Source: Paenibacillus sacheonensis (GTDB taxonomy: Bacteria; Bacillota; Bacilli; Paenibacillales; Paenibacillaceae). Taken from it: a DNA stretch of 64,000 nt. The notes beneath the pieces are model-generated. The model did no database searches. It was not told the origin of the DNA and saw only the letters and a list, made by a program, of their open reading frames with translations. Below, in pieces: positions 25,533-33,743 of the stretch (positions are counted from its first letter, which is position 1; each line of letters opens with the position of its first letter). A program made the position numbers and the translations under genes. Location of the stretch: the NCBI RefSeq assembly GCF_009909195.1, contig NZ_JAAAMU010000003.1:496001-560000 (forward strand), in the 5' to 3' direction.

Positions 25533-26435
25533 GTGCTAGCCAAACCAACCCAAGCGGTCTGGAGTCAGCTGATCATCCATGCCGTTTTCATCCTGATCAC
25601 GATCGTCATGCTCGTTCCGTTCGCCCTCGTGATCATCATCTCGTTCTCCGACGAGCAATCGATCCTGCATAACGGCTTTCGGCTCATTCCGGATCAGTTC
25701 AGCGCCAAGGCCTATCACTACTTTCTGAAAACGCCGGACACCATCCTTCGGGCCTACGGCGTGACGATCATCGTCGCCGTCATCGGCACCTGCATCAGTC
25801 TGATCCTGACCTCCACGATGGGGTACGTGCTGTCGAGGAAGGATTACGGGCTGCAGCGGGCGACATCGTTCTACGTATTCTTCACGATGCTGTTCAATGG
25901 CGGTCTTGTGCCGTTCTACATTCTGGTGACCCAAATCCTGCACTTGAAAAATTCGATATGGGCGCTAATTATCCCGGGATTGCTGAGTCCCTTCTACGTG
26001 CTGATCATGAAGGGGTTCATGTCGAAAATTCCGACCGAGATCATCGAATCGGCGAAGGTGGAGGGAGCGCGCGAGTGGCGGATCTACATGAAGATGATCC
26101 TCCCGCTCTCGAAGCCGGCGCTGGCTACGCTGGGGCTGTTCATTCTCTTCAATTATTGGAACGAATGGTTCAACGCGCTGCTCTTCATTAATAACGAGCA
26201 GCTGGTGCCGCTGCAATTGCTGCTCGTGAGAACCATGAACACGCTTGATTTCATCACGTCGCGTCCCGAGTTCGCCACCGCCATGGTATCGCTCAACGTG
26301 GACATGGGGGATTTTCCGAAGACGTCGGCTAAATTCGCGGTCGCCGTTCTATCGGCCGGACCGATGCTGCTGGTGTTCCCGTTCTTCCAGCGGTTCTTCG
26401 TGAAGGGACTGACGATCGGCGCCATTAAAGGATAA
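25533..26435 (+). CDS. Carbohydrate ABC transporter permease, YtcP type (importer 2)
   Basis: A 300-residue permease starting with GTG after AAGGAGGGAAACACGCC. The first helix covers about residues 15-35 (IFILITIVMLVPFALVIIIS), followed by the family's FSDEQSIL block. The EAA loop IIESAKVEGAREWRIYMKMI is near residue 170, and the end FFQRFFVKGLTIGAIKG is standard. It pairs with the upstream permease. Close in sequence to the importer 3 permease at 59061, so importers 2 and 3 are sister systems. Confidence 0.9.
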   Translation: MLAKPTQAVWSQLIIHAVFILITIVMLVPFALVIIISFSDEQSILHNGFRLIPDQFSAKAYHYFLKTPDTILRAYGVTIIVAVIGTCISLILTSTMGYVLSRKDYGLQRATSFYVFFTMLFNGGLVPFYILVTQILHLKNSIWALIIPGLLSPFYVLIMKGFMSKIPTEIIESAKVEGAREWRIYMKMILPLSKPALATLGLFILFNYWNEWFNALLFINNEQLVPLQLLLVRTMNTLDFITSRPEFATAMVSLNVDMGDFPKTSAKFAVAVLSAGPMLLVFPFFQRFFVKGLTIGAIKG

Positions 26436-26567
26436 GCAGCCATTCGCGGATGGGCAAAGCCGGGAGGGAGGGGAATCAAGGGAAAGGATTCGGCTTCTTG
26501 TATCCGCTTTCATATGCTTTCATAAGTGAAGGGTCATCTGGATCACCATTTTAAGGGAGGGTTTAAA

Positions 26568-28148
26568 TTGACAACGAACATCAGAAAAAGAACGCCTTTG
26601 AAGTTGATGTCGCTGCTCGCGATCAGCTCCGCCATCGCCATTGCCGTAACCGGCTGCGGCAGCAACAACTCGGGGAACAATGCTTCTTCGTCCAATAATG
26701 CGGCCGCGTCCAATAATGCTGCCGCGTCCGACAATGCGGGTGCATCGGACAACGCGGCCGCGTCCGACGACGCAGCTTCGACCGATAAGGAGCTCAAGCC
26801 GGTCGAGCTGACATGGTACTACCCGCAGAACAAAGCCAATCCGGATCTGCAGCTGGTGAACGATGCCGTCAACAAGATCACGGAGGAGAAAATCAACGCG
26901 AAGATCAAGCTGATGCCGATCGACTTCGGCACCTACGAGCAGAAGATGAACACGATCGTGGCCGCGAACGAAGAGACGGACATCATCTGGACGTCCAACT
27001 GGCTGTTCAAATTCGATCAGAATCAGAAGAAAGGCGTGTTCCAGCCGCTCGACGATCTGCTGAAGAACGAAGGACAGCAGCTCTACCAGACGATGGAGGA
27101 GAAATTCTGGAACGATGCGAAGATGGACGGCAAGATCTACGCCGTGCCCAACTACCAGATCTCGGCTACGCGGGTAGGACTGGTCGTTCAGAAACGTTTT
27201 GCGGATAAGTATAACCTGGACATCAATGCCATCAAGAAGATGGAAGACATCGAGCCTTTCCTGAAGCAGATCAAGGATAACGAGCCGGGAATCGTTCCGT
27301 TCGGCACCACGCGCGGCTTCTACACCGGGTATCTGTACAACATCGATCCGAAAGGGCCGGTGTACAAGGACGATGCGACCTTCAAGGTGCTTCCGGACGT
27401 GACGAACGAAATGAAGGACAACTTCAAGCTCGTTCACTCCTGGTATACGAAGGGCTACATCAATAAAGATGCCGCTACGCTGAAAAACGCAGCAGATGCG
27501 TATAACAAGGGCAACACGGCGGTTTGGTTCGACTTTACCGGCAAGCCGGGCTCCGAGGTGGAATTCAAAGCGGCGGACGGCGGCAACGACGTCGTGCTCG
27601 TTCCGCTGGCGAAGGCGGTCTTCAGCGGCGCGGCCAGCACGCTGAACGCGATCAGCCGGACTTCCAAGAACCCGGAGCGAGCGATGAAGTTCCTGGAGCT
27701 GGTGAACACGGACAAGGAACTGTACAACACGCTCGTGTACGGAATCGAAGGCAAGCATTACGCGAAGACGACCGGCAATTTCATCAAGATCAATCAGGAT
27801 GCCGGCTACTTCACCAACACGGACTGGATCTTCGGCAGCATCATTAACGAGTACTTGCCCGAAGGCTCGCCGGCCGACAAGCTGGAGCAGACGGGGAAAG
27901 TCAACGCGGAAGGCGAGGTATCCCCGCTCACCGGGTTCGTCTTCAATACGGATCCCGTCAAGACGGAAACCGCCAACGTCAAAGCGGTCAACGACGAGTA
28001 CTATGCCGGTCTCGCGACAGGCACGCTGGATCCGGAGAAATACCTGCCCATCTATGAAGAGAAGCTGAAGAAAGCCGGTTCCGATGTCATCGTAGCCGAG
28101 CGTCAGAAGCAGCTGGACGAGTGGCTGAAGGCGAACGGCAAGAAATAG
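26568..28148 (+). CDS. Sugar-binding lipoprotein with DUF3502 C-terminus (importer 2, second copy)
   Basis: A 526-residue lipoprotein. The signal peptide ends at lipobox AVTGC (Cys near residue 29), followed by a long Asn/Ala/Ser/Asp linker made of near-repeats (SNNAAASDNAGASDNA). The body repeats the blocks of the first copy (WYYPQNKANPDLQLVND, IIWTSNWLFKFD, GIVPFGTTRGFYTGY). The DUF3502 end is the same. TTG at 26568 follows AAGGGAGGG, and an in-frame ATG at 26526 lacks a site. The body is similar enough to 22815-24314 to indicate duplication around the permease pair; altered substrate residues would widen the cargo range. Confidence 0.88.
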   Translation: MTTNIRKRTPLKLMSLLAISSAIAIAVTGCGSNNSGNNASSSNNAAASNNAAASDNAGASDNAAASDDAASTDKELKPVELTWYYPQNKANPDLQLVNDAVNKITEEKINAKIKLMPIDFGTYEQKMNTIVAANEETDIIWTSNWLFKFDQNQKKGVFQPLDDLLKNEGQQLYQTMEEKFWNDAKMDGKIYAVPNYQISATRVGLVVQKRFADKYNLDINAIKKMEDIEPFLKQIKDNEPGIVPFGTTRGFYTGYLYNIDPKGPVYKDDATFKVLPDVTNEMKDNFKLVHSWYTKGYINKDAATLKNAADAYNKGNTAVWFDFTGKPGSEVEFKAADGGNDVVLVPLAKAVFSGAASTLNAISRTSKNPERAMKFLELVNTDKELYNTLVYGIEGKHYAKTTGNFIKINQDAGYFTNTDWIFGSIINEYLPEGSPADKLEQTGKVNAEGEVSPLTGFVFNTDPVKTETANVKAVNDEYYAGLATGTLDPEKYLPIYEEKLKKAGSDVIVAERQKQLDEWLKANGKK

Positions 28149-28296
28149 GCTTGGCGAACGGACCCATGGAATGCCGGGCTGACTCCCTCCGAACCGACAG
28201 GTTAGCGGGAGCGGCCTAGGTTTCCCATGGGCATTGTTCGAGGAGGAGATCGCTTCAGTCGATCATGCCGAACAAGAGAATGAGGGAGGACTTCAA

Positions 28297-29283
28297 GTGA
28301 AGATTGCCATGCTGCAAGGAAGAGACAAGTGGAAGCGGGTATTCGGGCCGGAGCATCTGGCGCAGCTGCGCGAGCTTGGCGAGCTGACGCTCAATGAGGA
28401 GGACGGCAACCCGTCGGAGGAGCATGCACGCGCATTGATCGCCGGTGCGGACGTGGCGATTACCTCATGGGGATGCTGCCCGCTGACCGAGCGGGTGCTG
28501 GAGAACGCACCGGATTTGAAGCTCGTCCTGCATGCGGCGGGAACCGTCAAGCCGATCGTGACGGAGGCGATGTGGCAGCGCGGAATTCGCGTAGCCAACG
28601 CCACCGATGCGCTTGGCAGGGGAGTGGCGGAGACGGCGCTCGGCTTTACCATCGTATCGCTCAAGGACATGTGGCGGCTCAGCGGGGAGACGGCCGCAGG
28701 CGGCTGGGGAGACGGCTCGCGCGTGCGCGAAGTGTTCAATCTCACGGTCGGGGTCGTCGGAGCAGGACGAGCGGGTTCCCACTACATTAAGCTGCTTCGG
28801 CAGTTCGACGTCAGGATCGTGCTCTACGACCCGTTCGTCGGCGAGGAGCGGGCCCGCGAGATGGGCGCGCAGAAGCTGGAGCTGGAGGAGCTGCTGCGGG
28901 AAAGCGACGTCGTCTCCATTCACCTGCCCTCTCTGCCGGAGACGTATCGGATGTTTAACGCCGAACGGCTGGCGATGATGAAGGACGACTGCGTGTTGAT
29001 CAATACGGCCCGCGGTTCGGTCATCGACGAGCAGGCGCTCGTGGCCGAATTGAGCAAGGGAAGGTTATTTGCCTGTCTCGACGTCACCGATCCGGAGCCG
29101 CCGCAAGAGGATCATCCGCTGCGGAGGCTGCCGAACGTGATCCTGACCCCGCATATCGCGGGCGCCGTCAACAATGGCCTGGGCCGCATCGCGAAGTCGG
29201 TGGTGAGCGAGCTGCGGGCATATCTCGGCGGCCGCCCCCTGGGCGGAGAAGTTCGGGAGGAACAGATGCATTTGCTGGCTTAA
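28297..29283 (+). CDS. D-isomer-specific 2-hydroxyacid dehydrogenase
   Basis: A 328-residue NAD-dependent dehydrogenase. The nucleotide fold starts VGVVGAGRAGSHYIKLL near residue 149. Catalytic Arg lies in LINTARGSVIDEQALV near 230, Glu in CLDVTDPEPPQEDHPL, and His in VILTPHIAGA near 288. The frame opens at 28234, but GGGAGGA is placed for the GTG at 28297 (MKIAMLQGRDKW). Such enzymes reduce or oxidise 2-keto or 2-hydroxy acids. Adjacent to importer 2, it probably works on a sugar-acid derivative or supplies redox balance. Confidence 0.9.
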   Translation: MKIAMLQGRDKWKRVFGPEHLAQLRELGELTLNEEDGNPSEEHARALIAGADVAITSWGCCPLTERVLENAPDLKLVLHAAGTVKPIVTEAMWQRGIRVANATDALGRGVAETALGFTIVSLKDMWRLSGETAAGGWGDGSRVREVFNLTVGVVGAGRAGSHYIKLLRQFDVRIVLYDPFVGEERAREMGAQKLELEELLRESDVVSIHLPSLPETYRMFNAERLAMMKDDCVLINTARGSVIDEQALVAELSKGRLFACLDVTDPEPPQEDHPLRRLPNVILTPHIAGAVNNGLGRIAKSVVSELRAYLGGRPLGGEVREEQMHLLA

Positions 29284-29537
29284 GGACGACCTTCTGTCGC
29301 GGCATCAAGCCTAACGGGACATTTCCTTGCCGGTTCAATTCGGATCTTCGGCCCGCACGCAAGCTTGAGGCGCAGGTTCCGACGCGCCAGCGTACACCCT
29401 TCGGTCATCCGGAGGGTGTATAGCCGCAAAAAGGGAAGTAACCGTTCCATGTTGAAATACGTATAGGCGAGCCGCGCTGCGAGCGGGATGCCGGCGATTC
29501 GAACGCTATAGGAAGTCGTGGATGAGGGGATGCGCCG
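29284..29537. other. Intergenic region with a hairpin
   Basis: TACACCCT-type arm at about 29392-29403 pairs with CCGGAGGGTGTA to about 29419. There is no T-run on the plus strand. It is probably the end of the dehydrogenase transcript or the leader of the regulator; no gene is seen. Confidence 0.35.
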
Positions 29538-31889
29538 ATGAACAACTACTTGCGCAAGTATCGGGAACGGAAATACTTCATGCGTATCATACTGTCGATC
29601 AACCTGCTTATTATTTCCGTCATGCTGGCCTCTTTGCTGTCCGCGTTTCTGTATTCGAAGAAGATCAGCTTGGATTCGCAGCAGGAAGCCAACGAGAAGG
29701 TCCTGTCCCAGATCAACTACAATATTACATACATGAACGAGACCGTGAAAAACTTCGCCATCTCCATGTTCTACGATACCGACATGGCCCATTTGCTATT
29801 CAGCGGCGAAGAAGACGCGTTCGAAGATACCGACCGCATCAACAAGCTGACCAAGACCATCGCCTATAACTCCTTCATCCACTCCATCGTGTTCTATAAC
29901 AGCAAGCGAAACCAGTTCTTCTCGAGCGGCGACGACGCGATCACGAGCTCGACCAGCAACCTGATGAATCGGATCGACGAATTCCTGAGCGGCGGCAGCC
30001 GGATCTTCAAAATGCAGTTGATGCCGCTTCGCTACGTACCCGACCTCAAGCATCCGGAGCGTACGCAGCAGGTATTCTCCCTGTACATGTACGATTCGCT
30101 GGATGCCTTTTCGAAGAAAGAGAGCGCGCTGATCATCAACGTCAAGCCGGAATGGCTGTTCGAGAAGCTCGAGCTCATGAACCGGCAGTCCTCGAACCGA
30201 TCCAACCGGATATTCGTCCTGGACCAGAATAAAGAGGCCTACAGTCCGGACATTCAAGACGATCAAGATCTGGGTGGCCTGAAGGACGAGGTGTATCGGC
30301 AGATCGCTGCTTCCCACCGCCAGGTTTCCCAGTTTACGTATATGGCCGGCGGCGAGAAGCAAATCGTCAACTACATCGTGAACAGCTCCGTCAACTGGGT
30401 GGTCGTCGATGTCGAGCCTTATGTGGGCGTTCTCTCCGCGGTCGATCAGCTGAAGGTCATCTTCGCCACGGTCGCCGCCATCTGTCTCGTGCTCGCCGTC
30501 GTGGCCTCCTTGGTCGTCTCGAATCGGCTGTATTCGCCCATCAACGGGCTGCTCAAGCAGACGAAGCGGCTGCCGGGCGGCGAGCCTGATCGTACGAACG
30601 AGCAGGACGAGATCAGCTACATCTCGCATATCTATAACCATCTGATCGAGAAGCTCATGACCGAGCGGACGAAGCACGAGAGCAACGAAGCGATCGTGCG
30701 CTCCTATTATCTGCGCAAGCTCGTGACCGACAGCGGGGCGTTCACGTCCGAGGAATGGGCCGAGTGCGTGCGGGGCGGATACGTGAACGCCGATCTGGAG
30801 AAGGCGAGCATCGTCGGCGTCCTCAAGTTCGATCGGTACGAAGAGCTGAAGGAGAAAAGGCACGGCGTGGACGTGAATCTTTTGAATTTTGCGGCGTCCA
30901 ATATCCTCCGGGAATATATATCGGAAGAGCTGCGCGGGGACGTCGTCGACATTCGCGGCGAGCATCTGGTGCTGTTCTTCGAGGCCGGCGCAGGCCCGGA
31001 GGAGAGCTACGCTGCAATCACGAGGCTGTTGAGGCAGGCGCAGCAAGTCATCGGCGATTACTACCACGTCACCTTCACGGTTGCGCTGAGCGATATCGCG
31101 CCCCACTACCGCAAGCTGACGGCCAGCTACGAGAAAGCGTTGGATTACTATCTGTACAAAATGAATTTCGGCCTCGGCTCCGTGATTACGCCGGAGATGG
31201 TGCAGGGCAATCTCGTCAATGCGGAATCGCACATCCCGCTTGAGCTCGAGCGGAGATTCGCGGAAGCGATCAAGGCAAGCCATCCGGAGAGCGTCATCCA
31301 GGAGCTGGAGCAGCTGCGCCGGCTGATTGCGGGGATGAGCTCCGACGCCGTCGTGCAATCGGTCATTCAACTCGGCATCCTGATTAAACAGACCGTCCGC
31401 GAAATCAACCAGAACAAGCTGTCGCCGCTGCTCATCGACCTTCGTTCCATCGATCGGCTCGTATTCGAGAAGGAAACGCTGGACGAGATCTTCGCGGAGT
31501 TCGGCACCATCCTCGGCGCGATCTTCGAGGATCAGAAACGCGGGACGGAGACGAAGGATCACTTTATCATCGATACGATCAAAGACGTGATTCAGGCGAA
31601 TTACGCCAATCCGAATCTGAGCCTGCAGGAGATCGCCGATATGCTCCGGATGTCCGCCGCTTACGTCGGCCGCATCTTCAAGAAGCAGGAGACCATCTCC
31701 GTCTCGGATTACATCAACGAGATTCGGCTGCTGAAATCCGTCATGCTGCTCGAGAACAATAACCAGCCGGTGAACGAAATCTCCGAGAAAGTCGGGTTCA
31801 GCTCGCCGAGCTACTTTTTCAAGCTGTTCAAGAAGCGTTTCGGCACGACGCCGAAGGATTACCGCATCAAGAAGTCGCTGTCGTTGTAG
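29538..31889 (+). CDS. Membrane-bound AraC-family regulator with extracytoplasmic sensor
   Basis: A 783-residue protein. Membrane helix one at about 16-40 (IILSINLLIISVMLASLLSA), an outside Cache-like domain to about 305, helix two near 310-335 (FATVAAICLVLAVVASLVVS), a HAMP-like linker, and a GGDEF-shaped or YesN-like middle. The C-terminal AraC domain covers about 680-783 (LSLQEIADMLRMSAAYVGRIFKK, then VGFSSPSYFFKLFKKRFGTTP). This one-protein design senses an outside ligand and binds DNA directly, and is typical next to LplB-type importers of Paenibacillus. It is likely to control importer 2 and perhaps the AAAGTGC sites. Confidence 0.9.
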   Translation: MNNYLRKYRERKYFMRIILSINLLIISVMLASLLSAFLYSKKISLDSQQEANEKVLSQINYNITYMNETVKNFAISMFYDTDMAHLLFSGEEDAFEDTDRINKLTKTIAYNSFIHSIVFYNSKRNQFFSSGDDAITSSTSNLMNRIDEFLSGGSRIFKMQLMPLRYVPDLKHPERTQQVFSLYMYDSLDAFSKKESALIINVKPEWLFEKLELMNRQSSNRSNRIFVLDQNKEAYSPDIQDDQDLGGLKDEVYRQIAASHRQVSQFTYMAGGEKQIVNYIVNSSVNWVVVDVEPYVGVLSAVDQLKVIFATVAAICLVLAVVASLVVSNRLYSPINGLLKQTKRLPGGEPDRTNEQDEISYISHIYNHLIEKLMTERTKHESNEAIVRSYYLRKLVTDSGAFTSEEWAECVRGGYVNADLEKASIVGVLKFDRYEELKEKRHGVDVNLLNFAASNILREYISEELRGDVVDIRGEHLVLFFEAGAGPEESYAAITRLLRQAQQVIGDYYHVTFTVALSDIAPHYRKLTASYEKALDYYLYKMNFGLGSVITPEMVQGNLVNAESHIPLELERRFAEAIKASHPESVIQELEQLRRLIAGMSSDAVVQSVIQLGILIKQTVREINQNKLSPLLIDLRSIDRLVFEKETLDEIFAEFGTILGAIFEDQKRGTETKDHFIIDTIKDVIQANYANPNLSLQEIADMLRMSAAYVGRIFKKQETISVSDYINEIRLLKSVMLLENNNQPVNEISEKVGFSSPSYFFKLFKKRFGTTPKDYRIKKSLSL

Positions 31890-31950
31890 GCAGACCTTTC
31901 GAATCGCCATCGTGCACAAAAGTTCAAATTGTTCATTAATTCGGTGAAAG

Positions 31951-31971
31951 AAAGTGCGAATCTTGCACTTT
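31951..31971 (+). promoter_or_regulatory. AAAGTGC-N7-GCACTTT site upstream of the DUF4091 gene
   Basis: A perfect copy: AAAGTGC, GAATCTT, GCACTTT. The arms extend outward to 12 bp (GAAAGAAAGTGC / GCACTTTCTTTC). It lies 60 bp before the ATG at 32031. Because the hairpin follows the regulator gene by about 60 bases it might also work as a terminator, but the tail after it (GTTATTT) is weak, and the core recurs at three other upstream regions. Confidence 0.6.
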
Positions 31972-32030
31972 CTTTCGTTATTTCCGGGGGTTACGCTGGT
32001 GCTAAGTCAAGCGAACAAAGGGGATTGCTT

Positions 32031-33743
32031 ATGCAGGATGTAGTTGGATTCGAGACGCGCTGTCTGCATGCCTTGGTGAAAGTATTTCCGGACGAGGAGC
32101 TTCGGGAGCAGCCGTATACGCGGGGCTCCGCCCTGCGCGGGGAGACGTTCGATTTTCAGGTGGCTTATCGGGCGCCCGCATTGACCAAGCCGATCCGGGT
32201 GAGCGTCGCTTCCGCCTTGGGCGCGGACATTACGCTGCGGGAGGTCGGCTTGGCGCCGTCGGAGCTCCCCTGCCAGCGCCGCCATGACGATAACGTGCTG
32301 CGGGTCACGCCGGGCTTGTACCCCGATCCGCTGTATCCGATCGACGAAGAGCAGGGCGTTACGGGGATCCATTACCAGTGGAGAACCGTCTGGATAAGCG
32401 TGGAGCTGAATGAAGGGACGCCGCCCGGAACGTATGCGGTGACCGTGCGGTTTGCGGCGATGACGGGAGAGAAGTTCGGCGAGGAAAGCTTTCGGTTGGA
32501 GGTCATGCCGGCCGTGCTGCCGCCCCAGACGCTTATTCACACGGAGTGGTTTCATGCCGACTGCTTGGCGAATTATTACGGCGTCGACGTGTTCGGCGAT
32601 GCGCATTGGCTGCTGATCGAGCGGTATATGCAAACCGCCGTGCGGCACGGCATGAACATGGTGCTCACGCCGCACTTTACGCCGCCGCTGGATACCCAGG
32701 TCGGCGGCGAACGCCCGACGGTGCAGCTGGTGGATGTTCGGAAGGAGGAGGACGGCACGTATGCATTCGGCTTCGGCCGGCTGCTGCGTTGGATCGAACT
32801 GTGCGACCGGGTCGGCATTCGGTATTTCGAATTCTCGCATCTGTTTACCCAATGGGGGGCGAAGCACGCTCCGAAAGTGATGGCGGAGGAGCAGGGCGAG
32901 CTGCGCCGCATTTTCGGCTGGGAGACGGATGCGGCAGGAGAAGCGTATATGTCGTTTCTTGGCCGGTATCTGCCTGCCTTGATGGAGTTTCTGCGAGAGC
33001 AGGGGCTTGAGGAACGGTGCTACTTTCATATCTCGGATGAGCCGCTGCTCGAACATATGCCCTGGTATCGCAGCGCGAGCGAGCTGATGCAGGCTCACCT
33101 GGGGGATATGCCGATCATCGATGCGCTGACCCATTACGACTATTATGAGCAGGGGCTCGTGAAGCGGCCCGTTCCGGCGAACGATCACATCGAACCGTTT
33201 CTCGAGCGGCAGGTGCCGGAGCTGTGGACGTATTACTGCTGCGTGCAGTACCGGCAAGTATCCAACCGGTTCTTCAACATGCCGTCCGCCCGCAATCGCG
33301 TGATCGGCGTCCAGCTGTACAAGTTCCGGATCGCCGGCTTCCTGCATTGGGGCTACAACTTCTGGAATACGCAGTATTCGCTGCAGCCGGTCGACCCGTA
33401 TCGCGTGACGGACGCCGGACGGAGTTTCCCTTCCGGAGACGCCTTCCTGGTCTATCCGGGGAAGGAAGGGCCGGTAGAGTCGATCCGCATGGAAGTGTTC
33501 TATGAGGGGCTGCAGGACCTCAGGGCCTTGCAGCTGTTGGAAAGCCTGGCCGGTCGCGACCGGGTGCTGGCCATGATCGAAGAAGGACTCGCGGAGCCTT
33601 TGACTTTCAGCCGGTATCCGACCGACGCCGAATGGCTGCTCGGGCTTCGGGAAAGGGTCAATGAGGCGATAAGGGATACATCGGAGTCGAACCGAAGGGG
33701 AGAGAGCAATGAAAGCGGAGAATACATCGAACGTCGAGAATAA
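32031..33743 (+). CDS. DUF4091 protein, GH123-like (probable N-acetylhexosaminidase-type hydrolase)
   Basis: A 570-residue protein. An N-terminal beta-sandwich (to about residue 160) is followed by a barrel with the DUF4091 signature near the C-terminus. YFHISDEPLLEHMPWY near residue 331 holds the adjacent Asp-Glu pair that is catalytic in GH123 enzymes. FRIAGFLHWGYNFWNTQYSLQPVDPY near 435 and the VESIRMEVFYEGLQDLRAL block are family hallmarks. The start at 32031 follows AAAGGGG. No signal peptide, so cytoplasmic. It overlaps the next gene by 35 bases. Real activity on beta-GalNAc or another sugar is unproven. Confidence 0.85.
   Translation: MQDVVGFETRCLHALVKVFPDEELREQPYTRGSALRGETFDFQVAYRAPALTKPIRVSVASALGADITLREVGLAPSELPCQRRHDDNVLRVTPGLYPDPLYPIDEEQGVTGIHYQWRTVWISVELNEGTPPGTYAVTVRFAAMTGEKFGEESFRLEVMPAVLPPQTLIHTEWFHADCLANYYGVDVFGDAHWLLIERYMQTAVRHGMNMVLTPHFTPPLDTQVGGERPTVQLVDVRKEEDGTYAFGFGRLLRWIELCDRVGIRYFEFSHLFTQWGAKHAPKVMAEEQGELRRIFGWETDAAGEAYMSFLGRYLPALMEFLREQGLEERCYFHISDEPLLEHMPWYRSASELMQAHLGDMPIIDALTHYDYYEQGLVKRPVPANDHIEPFLERQVPELWTYYCCVQYRQVSNRFFNMPSARNRVIGVQLYKFRIAGFLHWGYNFWNTQYSLQPVDPYRVTDAGRSFPSGDAFLVYPGKEGPVESIRMEVFYEGLQDLRALQLLESLAGRDRVLAMIEEGLAEPLTFSRYPTDAEWLLGLRERVNEAIRDTSESNRRGESNESGEYIERRE

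Noticed and set aside
29796-31919. 707-residue minus-strand frame opposite the membrane AraC regulator
   Set aside because: Codon-bias shadow; composition is Arg/Asp/His-rich without domains.
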